Of a stretch of 40,034 bases of DNA, positions 7,891 to 17,116 are shown in pieces (the stretch's first letter is position 1; each line of letters starts with the position of its first letter). Under the pieces are notes generated by a model, which made no database searches, had not been told where the DNA came from, and saw nothing but the letters and a program-made list of their open reading frames with translations. This DNA comes from Clostridiales bacterium (GTDB lineage: Bacteria; Bacillota; Clostridia; Clostridiales; Clostridiaceae), in contig JAAYQS010000175.1 of the NCBI GenBank assembly GCA_012519155.1, positions 1 to 40,034 of the forward strand, written 5' to 3'. The position numbers were made by a program, and so were the translations under genes.

Positions 7891-8574
7891 ATGTATAATA
7901 TTTTGGTAGTTGATGATGAAAAGGAAATAAGAGATGCTATAGAGATCTACTTAAGGGGAGAAGGACTTAAAGTTATTCAAGCTTCTGATGGTATAGAGGC
8001 TTTAGAAATTTTAGAATCAAGGCAAATACATTTAATATTATTAGATATTATGATGCCAAGATTAGATGGAATAAGAACTTGTTTAAAAATAAGAGAAAGT
8101 AAAAATATACCTATAATAATGCTTTCTGCAAAAGGTGAAGATTCAGATAAAATATTAGGTCTTAATGTGGGGGCTGATGATTATGTTACTAAGCCTTTCA
8201 ACCATTTAGAATTAGTAGCAAGAGTAAAATCACAACTTAGAAGATATGAAAAGCCATTAGAGGTAGAAAATAAGGAATGTATTAGAATAAGAGATCTTGT
8301 TATAGATACTTTTAATAAAAAAGTAACAGTAAGAGGCGAAAATGTTAAAGTTACAGCTACAGAATATAAAATATTACATCTTTTTGTAAGCAATCCAGGA
8401 AGAATTTTTTCAATTAAAGAAATTTATGAAAATGTATGGGAAGAACCTTTTTATAAAAGTGAAAATACAGTAACAGTACATATTAGAAGAATAAGAGAAA
8501 AAATAGAACTTAATACTAAGGAACCTGAGTATATTAAGGTGGTGTGGGGAATTGGCTACAAAATTGATGGATAA
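7891..8574 (+). CDS. OmpR/PhoB-family response regulator (VanR-like)
   Basis: DNA-binding response regulator of 227 residues. The receiver domain (1-120) has the acidic pair D8-D9, phospho-acceptor D52 in LLDIMMP, the switch Ser in MLSAKG and the Lys in DDYVTKPF. The C-terminal winged helix (about 130-227) has the usual TATEYKILHLF and HIRRIREKIE segments and ends in VVWGIGYKI. AGAGAGG at 7875-7881 gives a good site. The kinase gene overlaps the 3' end by 23 nt. The strong terminator just upstream leaves almost no room for a separate promoter, so expression may depend on readthrough or on a promoter within 7736-7818. It is clearly paralogous to the regulator at 25212. Signals and target genes are unknown. 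Confidence 0.9.
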   Translation: MYNILVVDDEKEIRDAIEIYLRGEGLKVIQASDGIEALEILESRQIHLILLDIMMPRLDGIRTCLKIRESKNIPIIMLSAKGEDSDKILGLNVGADDYVTKPFNHLELVARVKSQLRRYEKPLEVENKECIRIRDLVIDTFNKKVTVRGENVKVTATEYKILHLFVSNPGRIFSIKEIYENVWEEPFYKSENTVTVHIRRIREKIELNTKEPEYIKVVWGIGYKIDG

Positions 8575-9901
8575 AATACACAAGTATTTTAATAATATAT
8601 GGCTTATTGAAATAATTTACTTGGTTATTTTTATACTGTGCTTAATTTTTAATGTTACAGAAGATATAAAGTATTCTAATGAGTTTTTTGGTTATAAGGG
8701 TGAAGATTGGTATCGTACGTATGAAATTATATTTTCTTTGGTAGCAGCCGTAATTTTTGTAAAAATTATTGTAGTCCTTTTTAAATATAAAAAAAATATA
8801 GTTATAAGAGGAAATTTTCTTTTTAGTTTTATTTATGTTTGGAAAAATGGACTTAAATTTAAGCATACAAAGAAAATGCTCTTTAATGTTATACTTATAG
8901 ACACAATTATTTTTATTATATATCTTTATGTAATTGCAATGAAAAGTTCTAGTAATAATATTTTATCAAGATTCTTTTATCTTTATCCAATTAAGGGAAT
9001 ACTAATTGTACTTATTGTTCCAACAATAGCTGTTATTTATGTTATAAAAAAGAATATTGAAATTAGTAAAGTTAATGAAAAAATTCCAAATATAGAAAGC
9101 TCCAGTTTGAAGGAAGATATTAATTCTCAAACAAGTGATGAAGTTGTACAATTAATAGAAAATATTTCTGCCATTAAAATTGGCTATGAAAATGCAGTAG
9201 ATGAAACATTAAAAAATGAGAGATTAAAAACAGAACTTATATCAAATGTGTCACATGATCTTAGAACTCCACTTACATCAATAATTAATTATGTAAATAT
9301 ATTAAGTGATAAAGCTATAACTGAAGAAGAGAGAGAGGAATATTTAAAAATATTAGATTCAAAATCTAAAAAACTTAAGGTTTTAATTGATGATTTATTT
9401 GAAATGTCTAAAATAAATAGTGGAAAAATTGAATTGCATAAAGAAAGAATTGATATTATGTCTTTAATTCACCAGGCTATAGGTGAATATTCTTGTTTAT
9501 ATGAAGAAAAAAATATTAATTTTAATGTAGAAAGTTTTAAAGAAGAAATATACATGATGCTAGATGGAAAGATGATATCTAGAGCAATTGAAAATGTAGT
9601 TATTAATGCTTTAAAGTATTCTTTAAAAAATACGCGCATATATATTGAAGTAAATTGTAAAAATAAAATGATAGAAATATCATTTAAAAATATAGCTAAT
9701 TATTATATGGATTTTGATAATGATGAAATCTTTGAAAGATTTGCAAGAGGTGATAAATCTAGAAATTCAAAAGTAGAGGGATCAGGATTAGGCCTTGCAA
9801 TTACAAAGAGCATAGTAGAATTACACCAGGGTGATATAAGAATAAAAAGGGAAGGAGATATGTTTAAAATATATATTTATTTACCATTAGAAGAAAACTA
9901 A
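8552..9901 (+). CDS. Sensor histidine kinase (VanS-like), partner of the preceding regulator
   Basis: Membrane kinase of about 449 residues. Four hydrophobic segments lie in the first 170 residues (about 17-35, 60-80, 110-132, 145-167) with very little extracytoplasmic sequence, so the signal may be sensed within the membrane. The DHp domain carries the phospho-accepting His in NVSHDLRTPLTSI (H235). The ATPase domain has an N box (NVVINALKYS), FERFARGDKSR and GSGLGLAI. I place the start at TTG 8552, which overlaps the regulator and lies 9 nt after AAGGTGG. ATG 8567 is the alternative and would shorten the protein by five residues. The same overlap and TTG start recur in the paralogous pair at 25900. 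No HAMP domain is obvious. Confidence 0.85.
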   Translation: MATKLMDKIHKYFNNIWLIEIIYLVIFILCLIFNVTEDIKYSNEFFGYKGEDWYRTYEIIFSLVAAVIFVKIIVVLFKYKKNIVIRGNFLFSFIYVWKNGLKFKHTKKMLFNVILIDTIIFIIYLYVIAMKSSSNNILSRFFYLYPIKGILIVLIVPTIAVIYVIKKNIEISKVNEKIPNIESSSLKEDINSQTSDEVVQLIENISAIKIGYENAVDETLKNERLKTELISNVSHDLRTPLTSIINYVNILSDKAITEEEREEYLKILDSKSKKLKVLIDDLFEMSKINSGKIELHKERIDIMSLIHQAIGEYSCLYEEKNINFNVESFKEEIYMMLDGKMISRAIENVVINALKYSLKNTRIYIEVNCKNKMIEISFKNIANYYMDFDNDEIFERFARGDKSRNSKVEGSGLGLAITKSIVELHQGDIRIKREGDMFKIYIYLPLEEN

Positions 9902-9928
9902 TGGATAATAATAATTAATTAACTGATA

Positions 9929-9957
9929 TTGTTCCTTAAAATATATTGTTTTATAAT
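9929..9957 (+). promoter_or_regulatory. Sigma-A promoter of nrdAB
   Basis: TTGTTC (9929-9934), a 17-nt spacer and a consensus TATAAT (9952-9957). The expected start is near 9964, upstream of the NrdR-like boxes and the nrdA ribosome site. Confidence 0.55.
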
Positions 9958-9984
9958 AAAAAATATAATATACTTATTAGTACA

Positions 9985-10041
9985 AAACTAAATGTTGTAT
10001 TTATATGCATTTTAAAGCTTAGAATATACTATATGTTGTGG
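9985..10041 (+). promoter_or_regulatory. Two NrdR-like boxes upstream of nrdA
   Basis: Compared with the 16-bp NrdR consensus acaCwAtATaTwGtgt, AAACTAAATGTTGTAT (9985-10000) fits at about 12 positions and ATACTATATGTTGTGG (10026-10041) at about 13. Their starts are 41 bp apart, close to four helical turns, as expected for tandem NrdR sites. The second box runs into the Shine-Dalgarno sequence. NrdR is the ATP/dATP-sensing repressor of reductase genes. Confidence 0.45.
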
Positions 10042-10050
10042 AGGATATTT

Positions 10051-12283
10051 ATGAATGCTTTAGATAAAATATGTAATATTGGAATAGAAGCTATTAAGGA
10101 TAATGAAGGAATTTATATTAAGGAAAAATTAATAAAAGAAGCAGACCATATTGTACGAAATAATATGACTGAAGCAGAACTTATTAATGCAGTTATACAA
10201 GTTGCATTAGAATTAACAACTGCTGAAGAACCAAAATGGCAATATGTTTCATCAAAATTATTTGTGCATAATTTATATAGTGATGTTAGAAAAAATAGAA
10301 ACTTGCCAAAAGATCAAAATTTATATGAAAATTTTTATGGTTTTATACAAGATTTAACAAGTCAGGGGTTGTATGGTGAATACATATTAAAAAACTATAC
10401 AAAAGAAGATATATTAGAGCTTGAAAAAGAGTTAAAACCAGAAAGAGACTTTATTTTTACATATAGTGGTATAAAACTTCTAAAGGATAGATACCTAGTT
10501 CAAAATTACAATAGAGAGATTTTAGAACTTCCTCAGCAAATGTTCATGGGAATAGCAATGCATCTTGCAATTCCAGAAAAGAAGCACAAAAGGGTAATGT
10601 GGGCTAAAAGGTTTTATAATGTATTAAGCTCTCTTAAGGCTACTATGGCTACACCTACAATTTCAAATGCAAGAAAGCCATTTTATCAATTAAGTTCTTG
10701 TTTTATAGATACTGTTTCAGATAGTTTAAATGGTATATATAAGTCATTAGATAATTTTGCGAAGGTGTCTAAATTTGGTGGAGGCATGGGAATATATATA
10801 GGAAAGGTAAGAGCTTTAGGTTCTCCAATAAGAGGATTTAAGGGAGCATCTGGAGGTATAATTCCATGGGTAAAATTATTTAATGATACTGCAATTGCTG
10901 TAGATCAACTTGGAGTAAGAAGCGGATCTGTTGCTATATGGCTTGATGCATGGCATAAAGATGTTCCTGAATTTCTTCAAATAAGAACTAATAATGGTGA
11001 TGATAGAAAGAAGGCCCATGATGTATTTCCTGGAATATGTTATCCGGATTTATTTTGGAAGCTTGCAGAAGAAAATTTAGATGCTACATGGTATATGATG
11101 TGTCCCCATGAAATAAAGCTTATAAAGGGATATTCTTTAGAAGATTATTATGGCTCAGAATGGGAAAAGAGATATTACGATTGTGTTAATGATGAAAGAA
11201 TAGAAAAAAGGACTATAACAATACGAGATATAGTAAGATTAATAATAAAAAAGTGCAGCAGAAACAGGAACTCCATTTGCTTTTTATAGAGATGTAGCAA
11301 ATAAAATGAATCCTAATAAACATAAAGGTATGATTTATTCATCTAATTTATGTACTGAAATAATGCAAAATATGAGCTCAATTGAAATAATGCAAAATGA
11401 AGTTTTAGATGAAAACGGAGATAAAATAATAATAGAAAAAACAAAAGCGGGAGATTTTGTTGTGTGTAATTTATCATCTATAGTTTTGGGAAATATAAAT
11501 GTATTAGATGATGAAGAATTAGACTATATTATTGAAACACAAATTAGAGCTATGGATAATGTTATTGATTTAAATTACTATTCTGTTCCTTATGCAGAGG
11601 TGACTAATAAAAGATATAGAGGTATTGGACTTGGAACAAGTGGCTATCATCATATGCTTGCAAATAATAAAATACATTGGAATGCAGAAGCACATAAAAA
11701 TTTTGCAGATAAAGTATATGAAAAAATAAATTATTATGCTATTAAAGCAAGTATGAATATAGCAAAAGAAAAAGGAAAGTATAACGAATTTGAAGGATCA
11801 GATTGGGAAAATGGTGATTATTTTAAGTTTAGAAACTATAATTCTAAAAAGTGGCAAAAGCTTAGTGAAGATGTAAAAAAATATGGTATGAGAAATGGCT
11901 ATTTAATGGCGGTAGCACCAAATGGATCTACAGCTACTATTGCTGGAACAAGTGAAGGTATTGATCCAATTATGTCAAGATTTTATCTTGAAGAGAAGAA
12001 AGGAAGTATAATTCCTAAAACAGCACCTAATCTTTCTTTTGAAAATTTTTGGTATTACAATTCAGCATATAATATTGATCAGTCACTATGTGTTGAAATA
12101 AATGGTATAAGACAAAGGCATATAGATCAAGGACAATCTTTTAATCTTTATATAACTACTGAGTATACCATGAGGCAAATAATGAATCTTTATATAAAAG
12201 CATGTAAAAGCAATGTTAAATCAATATATTATGTTAGAAGCAAATCACTTACAGTAAATGAATGTGATAGTTGTTCGTCATAG
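10051..12283 (+). pseudogene. nrdA: Class Ia ribonucleotide reductase alpha subunit, frameshifted by one extra A
   Basis: Catalytic subunit reducing ribonucleoside diphosphates with the radical delivered by NrdB. The start is ATG 10051 behind GTGGAGG at 10038-10044. Reading is normal to about 11250 and then fails. The frame ends at 11289, while the protein continues in the +1 frame (AETGTPFAFYRD) to 12283. The run of six A at 11247-11252 would restore IIKSAAETGTPF if it had five, giving about 743 residues, the normal length. Apart from the shift all landmarks remain: SSCFID, FGGGMGIYIG, SSNLCTEI (radical Cys), VVCNLSSI, PNGSTATIAGTSEGIDP, the YY pair and a C-terminal CDSC. An ATP-cone-like N-terminus is not obvious. 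It may be a recent mutation, a sequencing error or slippage-rescued. Class II or III reductases elsewhere could cover a loss. Confidence 0.85.
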
Positions 12284-12293
12284 GAGGTATTAT

Positions 12294-13328
12294 ATGGACA
12301 TAAAAAGAAAACCACTCTTTAATGAAAATGGTGATGTTGAAGTAAATAAAAGAAGAATGATTAATGGAAATACAACAAATCTTAATGATTTTAACAATAT
12401 GAAATATTCATGGGTAAGTGATTGGTATAGGCAGGGAATGAATAATTTCTGGATTCCTGAAGAAATTAATTTGTCACAGGATTTAAAAGATTATAATAAA
12501 TTATCAAAAGAAGAAAAAACAGCTTATGATAAAATATTATCATTTCTTATATTTCTAGATTCGGTTCAAACTGCTAATATTGGAAATATTTCTAACTATA
12601 TAACAGCAAGTGAAGTTAATTTATGTCTTACTATTCAAGCATTTCAGGAAGCAGTACACTCTCAAAGTTACAGTTATATGCTTGACAGTATATGTTCACC
12701 TGAAGAAAGAAATAATATTTTATATCAGTGGCGTGATGATAAAATTTTGCTTCAAAGAAATAAATTTATAGGCGATTTATATAATAATTTCATTAATAAT
12801 CCAACTAAAAAGAATTTATTAAAAACTATAATGGCAAATTACATTTTAGAAGGTATATATTTTTATTCTGGATTTATGTTTTTCTATAATTTAGAGCGTA
12901 ATGGTAAAATGCCAGGTTCTGCACAGGAGATTAGATATATAAATAGAGATGAAAATACTCATCTTTGGCTTTTTAGAAATATTATTAAAGAATTACAAAA
13001 TGAAGAGCCAGAGCTTTTTACAGATAATATGAAAAATGAACTTATATCTATGATGAAACAGGGAGTTGAAAATGAAATAGAATGGGGACACTATGTTATA
13101 GGCGATAACATTCAAGGAATAAACAAAAAGCTTATAGAAGATTATATAAAGTATTTAGGAAATTTAAGACTAAGTGCTATAGGTTTGCCAAAACTTTATG
13201 ATATTTCAGATGAAAATCCTGCAAAATGGGTAGATATATTTGGTGATGCTAATCTTGTAAAAACTGATTTTTTTGAAGCAAAATCAACTGCTTATGCAAA
13301 AGCATCAACTTTAATTGATGATTTATAA
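12294..13328 (+). CDS. nrdB: Class Ia ribonucleotide reductase beta subunit
   Basis: Radical-generating small subunit, 344 residues, a cytoplasmic diiron protein that works with NrdA. The metal ligands and radical Tyr are all in place: D89 in FLDSVQ, E119 and H122 in QEAVHSQSY, Tyr at 126, the next Glu in ANYILEGIYFY, and Glu and His in RDENTHLWL. The ATG at 12294 follows AGGAGG at 12282-12287, which itself overlaps the nrdA stop codon, so translational coupling is likely. The longer open frame from 12258 lacks a ribosome site. nrdB being intact beside a frameshifted nrdA suggests that the nrdA lesion is very recent or not real. The C-terminal tail should dock to NrdA. A terminator follows immediately. 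Confidence 0.9.
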   Translation: MDIKRKPLFNENGDVEVNKRRMINGNTTNLNDFNNMKYSWVSDWYRQGMNNFWIPEEINLSQDLKDYNKLSKEEKTAYDKILSFLIFLDSVQTANIGNISNYITASEVNLCLTIQAFQEAVHSQSYSYMLDSICSPEERNNILYQWRDDKILLQRNKFIGDLYNNFINNPTKKNLLKTIMANYILEGIYFYSGFMFFYNLERNGKMPGSAQEIRYINRDENTHLWLFRNIIKELQNEEPELFTDNMKNELISMMKQGVENEIEWGHYVIGDNIQGINKKLIEDYIKYLGNLRLSAIGLPKLYDISDENPAKWVDIFGDANLVKTDFFEAKSTAYAKASTLIDDL

Positions 13329-13356
13329 AAAAGGTTGCAAATTAATGCAACCTTTT
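13329..13356. terminator. Bidirectional intrinsic terminator between nrdB and degV
   Basis: An 11-bp stem (13329-13339 with 13346-13356) with a 6-nt loop ends in TTTT on the plus strand and continues into a longer T-run on the minus strand. It touches the stops of both convergent genes. Confidence 0.85.
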
Positions 13357-13357
13357 A

Positions 13358-14227
13358 CTATCTTCCGTTACCCACAAAAAATAATGCCATAGTAGAAGCA
13401 CCTGTATGACTTCCAATTACGCAACCTATAGATCCTATTATTACCTTTAAATTGTATTTGTCTGTAATCATTTTTGCAAGTTTTTGAGCATCATCTAAAC
13501 AATCAGAGTGACATATTGCAACAACCTTTTGATTATTTATGTCAACTGCTTTATTTTCAAATTCTTCAAAAAGTGTGTTAATACCTTTTTTTCTTCCTTT
13601 AACTTTTGAGTAATTTATAAGCTCACCATTTTCATTCATTTTGACAAGGGGTTTTATCATAAGAAGGCTTCCAAGTACAGCAGCAGTTCCTGATAATCTT
13701 CCACCTCTTTTTAAGTATGATAAATCATCAAGTAAAACAATATGATTTATATTAGGTGCAGTTTCTGTTAAAAAGTTATAAACTTCATCACAGGAAGCTC
13801 CTTTTTTGGCATATTCCATAGCCTTTATAATTAAAAGGCCATATCCAAGGGATGCACATTTTGTGTCAAAAATTCTTATATCAGCTTCTGGATATTTTTC
13901 TAAGACATCTTCTCTTGCTAAAAGAGATGCATTATAGCAACCGCTTAAGGCTGAAGAAAAAGCAGGATATATTACTGTTTTGCCTTCCTTTATATGTTTT
14001 TCAAAAACTTCGTAATAAGTATTTAAATTAACTTGAGATGTAGTAGGCATGGCACCTTCACGTATAGCTTTATAAAATTCATCATAAGAAAGTTCCATAT
14101 TATCATCTTCTATATATTCCTTGTTATTTAAAATACATTTTAAACCTAAAACTTCAATATTATATTCATGGCGCAAATTTTTTGGTATATCTGAAGCAGA
14201 ATCAACTATTATTATATAATCTTTCAT
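13358..14227 (-). CDS. DegV-family fatty acid-binding protein
   Basis: Protein of 289 residues of the DegV/FakB family, which bind a fatty acid and in Gram-positives present it to the FakA kinase for phosphorylation and membrane lipid synthesis. Visible landmarks are IIVDSASDIP at the N-terminus, the conserved MPTTSQVN near residue 60, SSALSGCYNAS near 92 and YLKRGGRLSG near 167, then IGCVIGSHTGASTMALFF near the C-terminus. Start is ATG 14227 with AGAGAGG upstream on the minus strand (14234-14240). The gene stands alone and converges with nrdB. Clostridia carry several DegV paralogues, so its specific ligand is not known, and no fakA is present in the window. Confidence 0.9.
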   Translation of the reverse strand: MKDYIIIVDSASDIPKNLRHEYNIEVLGLKCILNNKEYIEDDNMELSYDEFYKAIREGAMPTTSQVNLNTYYEVFEKHIKEGKTVIYPAFSSALSGCYNASLLAREDVLEKYPEADIRIFDTKCASLGYGLLIIKAMEYAKKGASCDEVYNFLTETAPNINHIVLLDDLSYLKRGGRLSGTAAVLGSLLMIKPLVKMNENGELINYSKVKGRKKGINTLFEEFENKAVDINNQKVVAICHSDCLDDAQKLAKMITDKYNLKVIIGSIGCVIGSHTGASTMALFFVGNGR

Positions 14228-14391
14228 AAATAAACCTCTCTTTTTTAAGTTACTATATAATTATATCATAGAAGTTGCAATTATAAAAAGTATATGGTAA
14301 AAAAAGTAAAGAAATTATTGATAAAATATTAATATTATTGCATAATAAATATAAATGTATCAAAGATAATAATTATAGGACAAGGGTGAAT

Positions 14392-15678
14392 ATGAGTAAA
14401 AAGAGAAATAAGAATAAAAAATATATTATGGCAACAAAATTTTATCAGAATGGCGAAATAGATAAAGCTTTAAAGAAATGTGAAGAAAGCATTGCAGAGG
14501 ATTTGAAAAATTCAGCAGCATTGAACCTTAAAGGTCTTTTATTGTATTTAAAAGGAGATCTTAAAGGAGCAGTAGCAACATGGAAAATTAATGCTGATTT
14601 TAATGATGATGACATTGCAAAAAACTATATTGAAGATAGCAAAAGAGATAAAGATAAAATTAAATTATATAAAGAAGCAGAAGTACTTTTAACTAGACTT
14701 TCAATTAATGAGGCTGAAAAGAAACTTAATATGTGTAAGGAAAGTGACTTTAATGCAATAAAAGTAAATTTAGCGCTTTCAGTATGCTATTTAAGAAAAG
14801 GTGATTATGAAAATGCTGGAGTTTCTTTAACAAAGGCATTATTAATAGATAAGAATAATCCTCAAGGGAAGAAAATTGCAAAGGAATTTGAAAAATATTC
14901 TGATTCTAAACTAGAAATTTTAAAGAGTACATCAGAAAATACCATGAAAGTTTTGATGGGTTTAGTATGTGCTGTGGCAATTTTTGTAGTATTATTTGGT
15001 GGATATAAAATAATCAATAAATTTATTAATTCAAATGATACAGATGTTTTGTCTACTAACAATAATGAAAATGAGAATTTAATTAGTAATGAAGAAAATA
15101 TTGAAAGTGAACAGGAAGAGGTAACAAATTCTAAGAATAATGAAGATGAAAATGGGGATAATAATATTAAGGTAGACGTAGAGAAAATTCAAAGTTGCAT
15201 TGATTCTAAAAATTATGATGAACTTTATAATTTAGTTAATAAGCTTAATATTAATGAACTATCAGGTAAGGAGCAAGCTGTTACTAAAATAGCACAAGAA
15301 CTTTTAATTAAGGAAGGCTGTGAATATTTTTATAATAGTGCTATGAAATATTATAATACAAAGGATTATGATAATGCCCTTATACAAATAGAAAAGGCGT
15401 ATAAATATTCACAAACAACTTATCTTGCATCAGAGGTTTTATTCTTTGATGGTGCTATAAATGATAAAAAAGGAAATAATAATCAAGCTATTAAGCTTTA
15501 TGAAGAATATTATAATAAATATAAAAATGGTGATTATATTGGTGAAGTCTTATATGGTTTAGCTATGTTATACAAAAGTGAAGATTTATCTAAAGCTAAA
15601 GTGTATGCAAATGAGCTTAATAATAACCATTCAGAATCTATGTATAATAATGAAAATATCAAAAGTCTACTTAATTAA
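14392..15678 (+). CDS. TPR membrane protein with cytoplasmic and extracytoplasmic repeats
   Basis: Protein of 428 residues. The basic N-terminus is followed by TPR-like repeats (about 10-160; FYQNGEIDKALKKCEES and YLRKGDYENAGVSLTKALLI). A single membrane segment lies near 183-205 (MKVLMGLVCAVAIFVVLFGG), then an acidic Asn/Glu-rich linker (about 215-260). A second TPR-like region reaches the end (KDYDNALIQIEKAYKY and GNNNQAIKLYEEYYNKY). The repeats probably bind partners on both sides of the membrane. Function is unknown. The start is ATG 14392 because AAGGGTGA lies at 14381-14388. The longer frame from TTG 14338 has no site. It is divergent from degV and 17 nt before the isoaspartyl dipeptidase gene, so the two are likely co-transcribed. 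Confidence 0.75.
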   Translation: MSKKRNKNKKYIMATKFYQNGEIDKALKKCEESIAEDLKNSAALNLKGLLLYLKGDLKGAVATWKINADFNDDDIAKNYIEDSKRDKDKIKLYKEAEVLLTRLSINEAEKKLNMCKESDFNAIKVNLALSVCYLRKGDYENAGVSLTKALLIDKNNPQGKKIAKEFEKYSDSKLEILKSTSENTMKVLMGLVCAVAIFVVLFGGYKIINKFINSNDTDVLSTNNNENENLISNEENIESEQEEVTNSKNNEDENGDNNIKVDVEKIQSCIDSKNYDELYNLVNKLNINELSGKEQAVTKIAQELLIKEGCEYFYNSAMKYYNTKDYDNALIQIEKAYKYSQTTYLASEVLFFDGAINDKKGNNNQAIKLYEEYYNKYKNGDYIGEVLYGLAMLYKSEDLSKAKVYANELNNNHSESMYNNENIKSLLN

Positions 15679-15695
15679 TATTAGGGTGTGATATT

Positions 15696-16832
15696 TTGTT
15701 AAACATTATAAGAAATATAGAAATATACAATCCAGAATATTTAGGAAAAAAAGACCTTTTATTTGCCTTTGGTAAAATAGAAGGTCTTTATAATAATCTT
15801 GATTTAAATTCTAAAGATATTAATATTAATGAAATAGATGGAACTGGGAAAATTCTTTTGCCAGGATTTATTGACTCACATGTTCATATATTAGGTGGTG
15901 GTGGTGAAGGAGGATTTGCTACAAGAACACCAGAAATAACTTTTAAGGAATTATCAGAAGCTGGTATAACAACTGTTGTAGGGTGCCTTGGAACAGATGG
16001 CATAGGAAGATCTATGAAAGGGCTTGTAGCAAAATCAAAAGCTTTAAGGGAAGAAGGGCTAAATTGTTATGTTTATACAGGATCATATCATATACCTGTT
16101 TCAACATTAACTTCAGATATTCAAAGTGATTTAATGATGATTGATAATATTATTGGAACTGGAGAAATTGCAATTTCTGACAATAGAAGTTCTAATCCTT
16201 CATTTAATGAATTTGTTAGATGTATTTCAGATACAAGAGTTGCAGGGTTATTATCTAAAAAGGCTGGAATATGTAATGTACATGTTGGCGATGGCAAAGG
16301 TAAATTAGATTTACTTTTTAAAACTATTGATGAAACAGATATCCCCTTTGAAAATATTCTACCAACCCATATAAACAGAAATAGAACATTGTTTTATGAA
16401 GGACTAAAATATGTAAAGGCTGGAGGATATATTGATCTTACTACAAGTGCTGATATAAATAACCTTACAGATGAAGAAATTTTTGCAAGTGATGCCCTTG
16501 AAATATATCTGAAAAAAGGCATGCCTATAGAAAATATTACTTTTTCATCAGACGGTAATGGAAGTATACCATCATTTAATGAAGATGGTACACTACTTGA
16601 AGTTGGAAGGTGTAGTGTGTTTTCTTTATATGAAGAGGTGATTAAGTGTGTTAAAAATAAAAAATTTAAACTTCAAGATGTTATAAAAGTCATAACTTCT
16701 AATGTTGCAGATAGATTAAAACTAGAATTTAAGGGCTATATAAAACAGGGATATGATGCGGATTTTGTTATTGTAAATAAAGAAACCTTAGAAATAGATA
16801 ATGTTTTTTGTAAAGGAGAAAAAATAAGGTAA
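15696..16832 (+). CDS. iadA: Isoaspartyl (beta-aspartyl) dipeptidase, peptidase M38
   Basis: Binuclear-metal amidohydrolase, 378 residues, cleaving L-isoAsp-containing dipeptides left from damaged proteins or cyanophycin-like material. Landmarks are GFIDSHVHILGGGGEGG (HxH metal site, near residue 57), EIAISDNRSS near 160, HVGDGKGKL (His near 195), PTHINRN (His near 224) and SSDGNGS (catalytic Asp near 282). Where E. coli IadA has the carbamylated metal-bridging Lys (KCAISD), this protein has Glu (GEIAISD). A carboxylate bridge is known in other amidohydrolases, so activity remains plausible. Length fits E. coli IadA (390). The start is TTG 15696 after GGGTGTGAT at 15684-15692. It follows the TPR gene by 17 nt. 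Confidence 0.88.
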   Translation: MLNIIRNIEIYNPEYLGKKDLLFAFGKIEGLYNNLDLNSKDININEIDGTGKILLPGFIDSHVHILGGGGEGGFATRTPEITFKELSEAGITTVVGCLGTDGIGRSMKGLVAKSKALREEGLNCYVYTGSYHIPVSTLTSDIQSDLMMIDNIIGTGEIAISDNRSSNPSFNEFVRCISDTRVAGLLSKKAGICNVHVGDGKGKLDLLFKTIDETDIPFENILPTHINRNRTLFYEGLKYVKAGGYIDLTTSADINNLTDEEIFASDALEIYLKKGMPIENITFSSDGNGSIPSFNEDGTLLEVGRCSVFSLYEEVIKCVKNKKFKLQDVIKVITSNVADRLKLEFKGYIKQGYDADFVIVNKETLEIDNVFCKGEKIR

Positions 16833-16877
16833 AATATTAATAAATTGTTAATCTTCTGCTAAAGAACTTAAAAATAA

Positions 16878-16906
16878 TTGACAAAAAATGCTATTTGGAA
16901 TATTAT
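16878..16906 (+). promoter_or_regulatory. Near-perfect sigma-A promoter
   Basis: Consensus TTGACA (16878-16883), exactly 17 nt, then TATTAT (16901-16906), one of the best promoters in the window. No recognisable gene lies between it and the terminator at 17073. Expected start is near 16913. Confidence 0.7.
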
Positions 16907-16912
16907 GTATTC

Positions 16913-17105
16913 GTACTTAAGAAAATAACTTTTAATAATGCTAAATGTTACTTGTGTATTGAGAATAATATGAGGACTATTTTTAGTTTAATTGTAAAAG
17001 ATATGTTTATTGAGTATATGAGGTATTATGATTTATGGGTTTTATACTATGGTGTAAAATTTAAATGGGTAGAAAAAGGCAAAAATAAAAAATTTGCCTT
17101 TTTTA
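16913..17105 (+). ncRNA. Candidate small RNA or tiny-peptide transcript
   Basis: The interval from the predicted start (about 16913) to the terminator would give a transcript of about 190 nt. The only longer frame (16895-17185) starts before the transcription start and runs through the terminator hairpin, so it is not a normal gene. Short frames inside, for example a 9-codon one from ATG 17026 with GAGG upstream, are possible but unconvincing. No known RNA family was recognised. It may be a regulatory RNA or encode a short peptide. Confidence 0.35.
17073..17104. terminator. Bidirectional intrinsic terminator
   Basis: An 11-bp stem (17073-17083 with 17093-17103) with a 9-nt loop is followed by a T-run on the plus strand. 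A-rich sequence on the other side gives a T-run on the minus strand. It can end both the plus-strand transcript and the SleB-like gene. Confidence 0.8.
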
Positions 17106-17116
17106 CTTTTATAATA

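Noticed and set aside
11246..11253. Programmed -1 ribosomal frameshifting on A AAA AAG in nrdA
   Set aside because: A -1 shift would enter the wrong frame (reading VQQK). The productive frame requires +1 or loss of one A, so the classical slippery-site mechanism does not fit.
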